Source: Trichostrongylus colubriformis
Lineage: Eukaryota; Nematoda; Chromadorea; Rhabditida; Trichostrongylidae
Direction of reading: 5' to 3'
DNA: 64,000 nucleotides
NCBI GenBank assembly: GCA_963978905.1
Contig: OZ022259.1
Span: 34,034,343-34,098,342, forward strand
The first letter of the stretch is position 1. Each line of letters opens with the position of its first letter. The translations under genes and the position numbers were made by a program. Below, one piece after another: positions 1-10,641 of the stretch. A model generated the notes under the pieces. The model had not been told where the DNA came from and searched no databases. It worked only from the letters and a program-made list of their open reading frames with translations.

Positions 1-2555
1 TATTGAGTATTTTACCTACCATGACGACATCATTAACCTTTCTCCTGACTGACTGAGAGGGTTTGCAACCCGAGTAGTTTGTCTCGAGAGAAGAGTCCGG
101 CACTGAAATGTAAGAGAAATTAAGGCAGCGTAAAAATAGTTTACGCGTGAAGCTATTCTGAGCGGCCTCTAGTCTCTTTTGACACAAAACTGCTTACATG
201 GGTTGAACACTGTGGTACCATACTCTAGAATTGGCCTGACATAGCTCTTATATGCAGCCAGAAGAACTTGTGTATTGGTGGAGGATAAAGCTTTGAATAA
301 GTTGTAAGTTCGTCTTTGCATTGAGAGTGAAATTTCTCGCAATGAGTGGTGAAATCAAGCTTGCTATTGAGATGAACGCCCAAATCCACCGTCTAATCCA
401 CCGCCGTGAGATTGATGCCATTGAGCTCATATGAGGAAAGTCCATTCCTGGTTCCGAGATGCACTACTTTCGTCTGCTCCGGGCAGAGGGGGAGACATTT
501 CCACAAGTTGTTTTTCATATAGCGTCCGAGCTCCGCCCACCAGCACAAATGCTCCGCCCACTGTTCCCAGACTCATGACTTCCAGATCTCATCCCTCACC
601 TTAATCCATCTCTTCACCACGTTTGGGTCATATTGGAACCCTATTAATAATTTTCAGTTGAAAACGAAGCATTCCAGTGCACGCTCCGTCCTGCGCGGGC
701 GGAGCCAATCTTAATCCATATGTGCTCTTTTCTTCTTGCCATTCGCGACCCATCCAGAACTTGTCCCCATCTCCACAGATTTCATGTTATGCCCAATTTC
801 GTGACAGACGGACAGACAGACAGACGAAGCGAGCGACGAGTTTGATTATAATAGAATGGGTAACAGAGGAATTCTTTTTCCGTGCACGTCCTTTAAGAGC
901 ACTTATGGAGTTGGGTCCTAAGCCGTCTACCGTGTCTCACACATAATATATCGCCACATGGCACACAGCGTCGATGCTAATGTGCTTGTGGGACACTCAT
1001 TGTCGCACTGCCGTTTTTACTCGAAACCGTTCTACAATGATCATACACTAAGGGGTATGTCTTTACCTAAGCCTCACTTTAGCGGGGAAAGGGTTTCTTT
1101 CTAAACTGGCGCTCAGGCTTAAATCTTAGGCAAAAACAGTGCAGTTAGCTGATGCCGAGCACGGTGGAGTGCTCCCCTACTCTCCCTCCTCACTACATTA
1201 GCACCGAATCTTTCTTTAACGATGCACTCCTCGAGTCGTCATACCGTCTCAAGCGTCTGTAGATCTTGCGTAAACGTAAAATCTATAAATTGAAAGTCGT
1301 AAACGTTCTGAGTTTGAGCAAGCATAGACCAAACAGGCGCATGTTCTACGAAAACTTCCCGTATAGATTGAAATCCTTACTACTTTCGTTTTGTAGTCGA
1401 AAGCCCTTGAATGGCTCTTTAAGCAAACATTTGTAGAGAAAGACGACTTGAATTCTTTCAAAGTAGTCTTCTGACATTGATTTGATGTTTTTGCTTTACA
1501 GTTCGACCATTCTGACATGACGGATCGGCCCCTCAGCTCAATGTAGTACCAGCAAAACATGCGTATAGATCCCGTATGCATGGTGCACCCTAAAAGGAGT
1601 AATCAGCGGCAAACTCCTCAGTTTGGGGGCGTGCAAAACGACTCGTCCGTGTCCTGCGGAAAGCAATCTCCTTTATTTCCATCCCTCAAAAGCAAAAAAA
1701 CCCGAATCACGAAAAAGCTAGTGACTGCATACGGACAGCCAGCAAGCGTGCCTTATTGACACTCAGCTCATCTCGCTTCAATTATCTCTTAACCTACAAG
1801 TGATGAGCGTGTCGGAGCCAATGACGAAAGACGACCTCTTTATGACCGTGCCTCCTTCTTCTTGTCTGTAAAAGGAAGCAAATGATGCAGTTCCCACGTC
1901 CTACCGCTTGCCAACATCAGTGGTGCTATGCGCGATAGTAAAAGCGCTCCATAGATAAATAGTTGCTGAATGGGAATCTCCTTTAAAATAGTGGTCAATA
2001 TTTCAAAGACTGCTGAAGCCGATGATTCCTCCTTTTTAGTCCCTGCATCTAACAGTTAGTCAAGGTTCAATTCTTAATTATTCGAGTGGAGATTTTTAGC
2101 GACCGATTGTGATAATATAAGTGAATTCCCATCTTCACCCCGTTTCCTATCTGAATTTTGATTAGGCGCAAATGCTCTTCTGAGAGTTAGTGTCCATTTT
2201 TTATCAGTGACCATTCCACATGGTAAACGATTCCTAGTTGAAAGACGCAAGGATATACATTCACACAACGTCTACAAGGATGCCATCCGGACTGTCTCAT
2301 TGCACTACCTTTCTAGCCTTGGTAGTGGCCGAAGGATTTTACTGTTGTTATTTTGTCGATACTTTTGAGAACTGTGGTGGATATAGCTGTTTGTTCCAAA
2401 TATATGATTGCTATGGATAATTGTTCATGTTTCTGTTCTAAACGTCGTGGATCTGTGTTAAAGCATCGAATACCTTCCCGATAAAGACAATTCATAATAA
2501 AGAAACATTGATTATCAGTAACCGTTCTTGTACACTTTACACATATTGAAAACTA
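1..2555. other. Gene-free stretch upstream of NAA15
   Basis: No open frame here resembles a known protein and none shows exon-like chaining. A GC-rich patch at 520-720 repeats the word 'ctccgccca' and the phrase 'cttaatccat', suggesting an old repeat. At 795-830 there is a short run of 'gacagacg' units. Bases 858-896 (start 'gggtaacagaggaattc', end 'tcctttaag') resemble the right end of the foldback family described at 47163-47595, so this is probably a relic half-copy. Any promoter of NAA15 should lie in this stretch, but I cannot recognise a core promoter. Confidence 0.5.
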
Positions 2556-2574
2556 CTTGTTTTAGGGTTAAGGG
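2548..2574 (+). promoter_or_regulatory. Probable spliced-leader trans-splice acceptor of NAA15
   Basis: The sequence 'cttgttttag' followed by 'ggttaaggg' and then the ATG at 2575 places a pyrimidine-rich AG acceptor about ten bases before the start codon, with no upstream coding exon in phase. In nematodes this arrangement usually marks a spliced-leader addition site. It also supports the chosen start. It is an inference from the motif only; a short non-coding first exon is the alternative. Confidence 0.5.
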
Positions 2575-5500
2575 ATGACTCCCCCGGGTCAGTCAAGTAG
2601 TCAGCCGTTGCCATCGAAAGAACTAGGTCTATTTAAGAAGATCATTGTAAGTTATTTTTGCCATTCCTACTATGTGATTTGCCGAATGGCTGCTACGTTA
2701 TGGACGCAGTGCGGATATGCACTGCTCTGAAATACTCCTCACATCCACATGCCTTTCTTTCTTCTGAAGATTTTAGCTGTATCGTCTTTTCAGAAGTCCT
2801 ATGAGCACAAGAAATATCGTTTTGGATTGAAATATGCTAAGACTATCCTAAGCAATCCTAACTTTTCTGAACATGGAGGTGAGTTTTGTGCATGATCTGC
2901 TTTAAATGACGCATTACAATATATTAGATTGTCGGGAAAGTTCTTTCGTTTTTTAAAAACGTGCTTTTTTCCTTCCGAACTGCTTTCCAGCAATTTCTTC
3001 TGTACACATACATTTAGTACAAGTTCACACGCATCTATGGATATTATTGTCCTTCACCTCGCGAATAACCTTTTTCGGCAAAATAAATATATCAAGGGCC
3101 ATTGTCATTTTCATTATCGAAAGTTTTTCTTTGAATGGCGTTAGATAGGGAAAGGAAAAGATGATAATCCGAAGGAGCAAGGTCAGGGCTGTAAGGTGGA
3201 TGGGGTAGCACTTCCCATTCAACCTGGGGATTTTCTTGGCTAGTCAATTTTTGGCGAGTCTTCCCATCTACTGAAAAGGTGACTCACCAAAAAATTCTCG
3301 AGCTTGAATGATAAGTGCTGCCCCATCCATCTTAGCTGATTTTGCTCCTTCGGATTATCATCTTTTCCTTTCCTATCTAACGCTATTCAAAGAAAAACTT
3401 TCGATAATGAAGATGACATTGCCCTTTGATATAATTATATTGCCGAAAAAGGTTATCCGGGAGATGAAAGACAATAATACCTATAAATGCGTGTGAACTT
3501 GTACTACATGTATGTTTACAGAAGAAACTGCTGGAAAGCAGTTCGGAGGGAAAAAGCACGTTTTTTAAAAACGAAAGAATTTTCCCGACAACCTAATAAT
3601 AGTGTTTTACTTCATCCCAAGAAAAGCTTTTTTAGAAACTTTGGCAATGAAGGGACTGATTCTGAATTGTATGGGAAAGCAACAAGAAGCACAGGAGTGC
3701 GTCAAAAGGGGGCTCATGGTGGGTATCTTTCCGTACTTTACAACATAACTCCATGCTCTCATTTGAAAACGCTGAGCACAGCAGATGAGCTGGATTGAAG
3801 AACCTCATCTGCCTCGGTACATGACTTATAAGCCAAGCTTTAATAATCTTTCATCTATTGAAGCTGTTAAATGGAATTTTCGAATTCAGTATCTCTAATT
3901 CTATAATTCCTAGCGTTTTGATTGAGCCGTGCTACAGTTGGCAATATATCAATAATTTTACTGTTACACCTACTCATTGTTCGATTCGTACCAAACTTTT
4001 GATCGGCAATACTGAAGCGAACCCAGGACGAAATACCAGTATAAGCCTGTGTATTCATTGAATATTCGCTCGAATACAATAACTTTTGTTCTTGCTTCAA
4101 TCCGTATCTCTCCTTATACCGAAACAACGCGATGCTGCAACATCATTACCTGCCTTTACTTATCTTCTGGTAGTACATGACTGGTTTGTCCTCGGTGACA
4201 CTCGGCTGCAAGGGTACCTTTGCAGTATCGTCGAAGGCAGTAGAGCCTTCCTGGCATATTTGTTAGGAAGTTACAGTTTCCACACATGCTCATATAGAGT
4301 TCGATCATGTTCTTGAAGCATCGCCGTTTGAGGAATCTGTCTGGTGACCACAGAAGCCACTACGATTCACTCATGAATAGCGGCAAGTGTTCGCGAATCG
4401 GCGTAGCCCTCTCGTGAACTTTTCCGTACAAATCAGCATGTCAGGCTGAAATTCATTTTTCGCGGCATGTATCGACTACTTTCTTTAGGCTGACCTGAAA
4501 TCGTACGTCTGCTGGCATGTCTATGGGCTCGTTCAACGCTCAGATAAAAAGTACGATGAGGCTATCAAGGTTCGTTAGACCTGTTTCTTTCATCTATGCT
4601 TGCTTGTATCTTTGTTACTCAGGCTTACAAGAGGGCTCTGTTACTCGACAAAGATAATATGCAGATTCTGCGAGACTTAGCGTTACTACAAATACAAATG
4701 AGAGATTTCGAAGGGTACAAGGTGAGGGAACTATTCCAGTATGTTAAGAAATTGCAAGTGGACTAGAGCATACAATGGTTTTGCCAGGAATCGCGGTATC
4801 ACTTACTACGACTCCGGCCAACACAACGGGTATCTTGGATAGGTTATGCAACTGCCTATCATCTCCTCAAGGATTATGAGAAGGCTTTGACTATTTTGGC
4901 AGAATTTCTTCAAAACAACAAGGTAAGCACTATAGTCGAGTATGTTAAATGGTCAAGTCTAGTTATTAAATGGTTACTATCGGCTTTAGTATTGCGCCCA
5001 TGGTTTCTTAGCTATATCCTTTTCTAGCCCACGTCATATGATTTCGAGCATTCCGAGTTAGTACTTTATCAAAATATGATATTATGTGAAGCTGGTCAGT
5101 TAGAGGAGGCGTTGTCCAAACTAGAGGAAAATGCTGCCGTTATAGTTGACAAGGTCACCTATATGGAAAGAAGAGGTATCCACCGTCTTTTCTTATTTTT
5201 ACCGAGGTGTTATGTTCGATGATCGTGGTGAATTTTTAGGCTCAATTTTGATGGACCTTGGTCGGATGGAAGATGCTGAAAAAGTCTATCGTCAACTTAT
5301 TGACCGAAATCCGGAAAATATATCCTATTACGATAGATTGGAGACTTGCCTCGGACTTGGAGAAGGTATATTTGCAGTTCTCTGTTTCCATGTCCAGTAG
5401 TTGGCTACTCGTTTTTCGTTCGAAAGTAGCTGACGTGTTTTTCGGGTTCCGTAGTCAGAAGGCGCCGCGTTAATTGTCACCTGTCTCCTGCTAAATCCAC

Positions 5501-8500
5501 TCCACCTCACTGTAAGTCCTACGCGCTCGAAACCGAATAAGATTGATGAATGGACAACAAGGCCTTTGGTGACTCTCACAGTCTTACTCCTGTCATGACC
5601 GGCTCCCTCCTTTCTCATAGAATTTAAGTTTTTTTTACATAGCTCGCCTTCAGAGGCCTAGCGATGTGGTACTGTGATTTTTCAAACGGTGAGGTGGTGT
5701 ATGCGACTATCTCGAAAAACTATCATAAGTAATATTCTCAGGAAGGCCTCATAGTCTGATGTCAAGCTCCAAGATTGTGCGACCTTGCGATTTTGCGATC
5801 AGAGGCAAAATGGCTGAATTGCGGAGCTGTAATGTCGCAGAATCGCGAAGTCTGTCACCAGTATAACTGCTTTATCAGGCTTTGATCTCATCCTAAATAT
5901 GAATACTGGCCAGGGTGCTACAGACATACAGATAAATTTGTATCAATTTTTTTAGGAGCTCCAATTTCTGAACGTGTAGCAATGTACGATAGTTTCGCTG
6001 AGCGACATAAACGAGCGGCTGCTCCACGACGTCAACCATTGTATCTATTAGAGGGACTTGAGCTGAGTCGCCGCCTCGATGATTGGATAATCAAGGGACT
6101 GCGAAAGGGCGTGCCAAGCCTTTTCAAGAATTTAGTCCCTCTATATAATAATCCAGCAAAGGTTTGCGCGAATCACTCAAACTTTACCGCGTGATATTGA
6201 TTGTGTTCAAATATTTATTTAGGTTGCCATTATTGAGCAATTGCTACTGGATTATGTCAAGAAGGTCGAAAATAATGGTTACAGAGGTGGATCATTCCAT
6301 GGTTCGTTCATCACCGTTAGCTCGGTATGAATGTTATAATGCTAATTGATACATGGCTTTTGTGAACAGGCGACGAAGAAGAAATGGAGTCTCCAACATC
6401 CGCACTTTGGCTGTACCTGTTGATTGCGCAGCATTTCGATCGTGTAGGGAATATTCCTGTTGCTCTGAAGTACGCGGAATGTGCTTTTGCACACACGCCA
6501 ACTTTGATAGAAACCCTCATGATCAAGGCAAAAATATACAAGGTAAGTTCCTAAAAATTTTAGGCTAACTGCTTCATTTCACCCTCATACATGTCCGAGC
6601 ATGTCTTCAATGAGGGCCATTCACTGTGTCTCGATATTACTACAAGTTTTGCAAAATTTCTGTAATTTTTGTACGCATTTATCTTCACATCAACTTTTAG
6701 CATGCCGGTGACTATTCTGAAGCTGCTCGGCTCATGGATGAAGCTCAGTCGCTGGACACGGCCGATCGATATATCAACAGCAAATGTGCCAAATATCTTC
6801 TTCGTGCAGGACAAAGGGAGCGTGCTGAGAAGATGTGTGCGAAATTTACCAGGGTTTGTCTGTTTTCCTCTTGCTCCCTCCTTTTCTCCGAAATGGTCAA
6901 CTTTGCTTATTCATCTCTATGGCTCATAGTGGTCAGATTGACCGAAACGCAGTACTTCAACTTACTCTTGTTCAAGTTATGCGTACGAACCTGTGTGTAT
7001 CAGTTATGAATTTATGAGGTTTCAGGAGGGTGATAGAGCTTCTACAACTTTGAATGAGATGCAGTGTATGTGGTATGAACTGGAGTGTGCTCGATGTTTT
7101 CTTGCCGAAGGTCGTTATGGTGATGCATTAAAGAAAGTACATCAGATAGACCAGGTAGTAGTGTACTTATACTTTTCTCTTCTTCACTGTGCTGATTCTC
7201 ACTCGAAAGCGGGATTTCTAGCATTTTGTGGGAATGATTGAAGATCAATACGACTTCCATACCTATTGCCTACGAAAAGTGACGTTATGCTCTTATGTGC
7301 AGCTGCTACGTCTCGAGGATGTCCTTCGTACTCACGATTTCTACTACCAAGCTGCTAAAATTGCTGCTAGGGTAAACGACCTCTGTTCCTTTTAGCCTTT
7401 TCCCATTTCTGTAATTATTTATGTGGCGATTTAAGATTTATTTGCGGATGGTAGATCGTCCTCAAGATTTCTCCGGCGCTGGTCCAGTAGCGGATGGTCT
7501 CACTGCTGCCGAATTGAAGAAGTTGAAAAAGCAGCAAAAGAAACAACAAGAGAAGGAGCAAGAACAGAAGAAAAATGCTGGAAAGGTGATCTTAAATAGT
7601 ATCTGGTAAAATCAGCTGCATCTCTGCAAACCTGGCTGAATTAAAACAAAGCCCCAGTCAATTCAATCTCTTTATATTTCATCTATTCAAGAAGGATGAG
7701 TACACTAATCCGGCCATGCAGTTCGACGCGGATGCACTGGTAAAAACGCAGAAGCCACTGGATGACGCTGCTAAATTTGTTCAGCATCTGCATATGCTCG
7801 GAAGTAAACATGTCACGGCGTACAATCTCGGATTCGAGATATATCTTAGAAAGGTACTGTTAACCTTCAGATCAGGAGCATTAGTCCAATCCGTTAGCAC
7901 AGTCATTTTACAAAGACTAATTGGAACTTGCTTGCGGTGAGGTGGTACTACATTACGAGCTTTTTTCTGTCTGTTCAACATGTCGTGCACTGTGTCTATT
8001 GATCGATGCGGTAGATCATTTACTCATCATGTTTCATTGACTACTGCCGATTATCCTATTATATGACAATGAACCGACTTGCTCGGAACTATTATCTCGT
8101 AAAGCAGCATAAGATGATCAGTGAAAGCAATCTACTAAACCATAGTCGTTTCTCTACTCTTTTTTTTCCAGCATCAGCTTCATTTTCCCACTCTCACAAG
8201 GGCCTCGTAAACAGATTCACGTCTGACGTTAGTAATGAACAACTCCCGTTCGCGCGTTAAATCCTTGCTGGCTGTTCGATAGTTTTGTACCGATCACGAA
8301 ATGTATCCTTGCTTTTCGCAAGTAACCAACGAGGATGGGGATAATAAATCCTCCTATCATCCCCATCCCCGTTGGTTCATTATCAGCAAGCGATTTCAGT
8401 GACTCACATATGCCTAATCGATATTACTCGCATATGCGGATGGTTCCAAGCAGTTAATGATCGGAAGGCTCTAGAGAACGTTTTCAAATGAGATCAAGGA

Positions 8501-9923
8501 AAGCGAATTTTTCTGTAGCTAGTTTACACCTGTTTATTTTGCAGCAGAAACCACTGCTAATGCTCAAATGTTTGAAGAAAGCTGCTGACTTGGATACCAA
8601 TGATCCATACCTCCACGTATGCCGCGTCAAGTTTTTGAAATACGGTTAATAGTTTTCTTTGTTGGGAAATGCGAGTACTTTCTTATGATGCACTATTTCA
8701 GAAGAAACTGCGGTGTTAAGTGGTGTTATCGGTGACATGGTGAAGGATTTTTCATCCCAACTATTCCCCATAACGGATCCCGCGGTACTCAATGAAAATT
8801 TCAAAAACACCAATGTGAATAGTTTACGTCATCGTCTAGCAGGTAAGTGGTCTTACTGATCCGATAGAGCTATGAGTCTTCGATTCGGTTAGAGCTAGGA
8901 CTCGGTTGTATAATGATAGCACTTTATGCACGGTGAAACCCGAAGCGTAAAAAGCTTTTGGAAAGATTTTGATATTTTTGATTTTTGATAACTGCTGTTT
9001 ATCGCCGCAGCTCGCGATGCGAAAGTTACTACAAGGATGCTGAGTTACGGGCAAAAGCATCGGTGCCGGACGGGACTCGAACCCGCACTTCATCCTTTCC
9101 GGGGATCTGTGCTAATCCATGGATTCCGGCACCGAAGCTTTTGCCCATAACTCAGCATCCTTGTAGTAACTTCTGGAAAGAGTTTCTGCTTCTTAGTCCA
9201 CGATCCTTTACGCAATCTGTCTGGAAATTAAGGGTAAACCAATAACTGTTTTCATGACTGCTTGATCAGCAACAGTAGTTAAGTTCGCTATTGTATTTGA
9301 TAATCAGATCGCTTCAGTGAGCTATGAGATAAACTCTTTATTAGGTAATTGTCCCGAAAAGGTGCAACGTAGCAGACTAAGGGATTCACGTAAAGTTCCT
9401 TGAAACATGAGGTGCAGAGACATTCTGAAACAGTGATGAAAAAATGAGGTAGCATATACAACTGTAGACTAAAGCGACAGTTCACTAGAAAGTGGTTTTT
9501 TTTCTAGTGGCCGAGTGCAACCTAATTCTTGATCCGGGAAGTGAGTCAACAACGAAAAATTGGATCGTAAAGTCGATAGAGGACGACAAACTCACCGGGC
9601 GAACATTGAAGACGGTAGTAGGCCTCTACAACGGAATTCAGTATGGACGATTCGGTGTGTGGAGCAAAGAAGAGGTAAGAAAACTGGAGCTTCGTTTTCT
9701 GTAGCGCGAGAGATTTTAATTGATTATTCGTTAATGGAGGGAGGAAGCAGCTTTACGACTTGAAAGTTTCCAACGTGTAGTTGTGCACTGATTTTTTGTG
9801 CACTTTCAGTTGGACGCTTTCGTTCGACAAGCCCGTTCATTGTTTCCACAAGCGCAAATTTTCGGTGGGGGATCATCTCCCGTGATGACTCCCGTGGATA
9901 GCGAACAGCCTTGTGCCTCTTAA
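2575..9923 (+). CDS. naa15: NAA15, auxiliary subunit of the NatA N-terminal acetyltransferase
   Basis: NAA15 is the TPR-rich scaffold that binds catalytic NAA10 and docks NatA on the ribosome for co-translational N-alpha-acetylation. Exons read: 2575-2646, 2794-2878, 3636-3718, 4489-4569, 4623-4721, 4788-4922, 5028-5175, 5207-5365, 5956-6161, 6223-6301, 6370-6542, 6701-6853, 7026-7154, 7222-7371, 7436-7585, 7692-7853, 8545-8644, 8702-8842, 9508-9674, 9810-9923. They sum to 2586 nt, an 861-residue protein, against about 866 in human. Recognisable blocks are '[14 protein letters not shown]' near the N-terminus, the TPR helices '[20 protein letters not shown]', '[13 protein letters not shown]', '[16 protein letters not shown]', and the Lys/Gln-rich stretch '[14 protein letters not shown]' near residue 610. 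Exons 7 and 8 are separated by an intron of only 31 nt (5176-5206). Intron 2 holds a mariner-derived palindrome and intron 18 a tRNA-like foldback. The C. elegans counterpart is, from memory, hpo-29. Confidence 0.93.
2924..3598. mobile_element. Palindromic mariner-derived foldback element (copy 1)
   Basis: The ends are inverted copies: left 'TTAGATTGTCGGGAAAG', right reverse complement 'TTAGGTTGTCGGGAAAA'. The arms continue inward for roughly 300 bases each, so the whole element can fold into one long hairpin. Each arm decodes to the C-terminal part of a mariner transposase, with '[14 protein letters not shown]' style residues and the tail '[10 protein letters not shown]'. It cannot encode an active transposase. 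It sits in NAA15 intron 2, ending about 37 bases before the exon 3 acceptor. A second copy is at 41902-42580. Confidence 0.85.
7854..8544. other. NAA15 intron 16 with a short perfect-stem hairpin
   Basis: No coding exon was found here. Around 8326-8382 'aaccaacgaggatgggga' is followed about 20 bases later by its near reverse complement 'tccccatccccgttggtt', giving a stem of about 18 pairs. Nothing identifies it as an RNA gene. Confidence 0.45.
9025..9172. repeat. Foldback element with a tRNA-like core
   Basis: Arms of about 45 bases ('gttactacaaggatgctgag' at the left, its complement 'ctcagcatccttgtagtaac' at the right) are nearly identical. The loop, read on the - strand, begins GGTGCCGG and ends with a T-arm-like 'CGGGTTCGAGTCCCG' then TCCGGCACC, so an acceptor-like stem closes over a canonical B-box. 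A 4-bp anticodon-like stem is possible but the base before the anticodon is not U, so a functional tRNA is unlikely. A copy lacking the core is at 49381-49482, and a flank-only relic is near 59060-59110. This copy lies in NAA15 intron 18. Confidence 0.6.
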
Positions 9924-10641
9924 ACAGCTCATTTGCAATCACCTCTAATGTCCTCAGTTTGTGTGAAATCGGTATTAACCACTTTCACCCTTGCATAGAG
10001 CTTTCTGATGTGTTTGAACGCTTATTTCTTTATAAATTTTTATGCTGGGTTCCTGACCACCATGCCTTTGACTACCGTGTGGTCTGACCAATTGTTGACG
10101 GTAATCATTTGATGCAATGTTCTCGATGATTGTTTTATTCTAATTGTTTTTTGTTATTCATCCGTCATCACTCAGTTATGTGTCTGAGTGGTTAGGGTGA
10201 AAGTTTTCCAATATGTAAAGAAACCATAGGAATTTTCGATTTTACTCGATCTGTTTTTCTTATTTCTGCGTTATGCTGCCTGCTTTAATGGAGCGGGTAG
10301 ATATTTCGTAGAATATCGCTCAAGTGTTCTTCCTTGACAGCGTGTTCTCGCTTAAGCACTCGTTTAGGCTGACTCGCTTGTTATACCTTTAGAAATTTGA
10401 AGCTACCCGAGCATCTGCTCGCGGTTTTTTTCTGACACCTCCGAGTTAGTCATCTAGGTCATCATTTGTTACATTATTGTGATTAGATGTTCAGTCGTTA
10501 AGCATTTGCTTGTTTTTAATGCTACAAAGTCTTCTATTCGAGAGTGTGTATAGTTGGAAGAATCGAGCGTGCATTGCGCATTATTCTCTCAGTGGTTTAA
10601 CTCCTTTTTTGAATAATAATCACTCTTTAAGATAAGATCTC
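9924..10641. other. Intergenic spacer NAA15 to phosphorylase kinase gamma
   Basis: AT-rich sequence between the NAA15 stop and the next start codon. No coding signal, repeat family or RNA gene was recognised. It must contain the NAA15 3' UTR and the 5' region of the kinase. The spacing of about 0.7 kb is longer than usual for a nematode operon but does not exclude co-transcription. Confidence 0.5.

Noticed and set aside
9060..9135. Functional tRNA gene on the - strand
   Set aside because: The acceptor-like stem and T-arm are good, but the D-arm is poor, the anticodon loop lacks U33, and the stem continues into the foldback arms.
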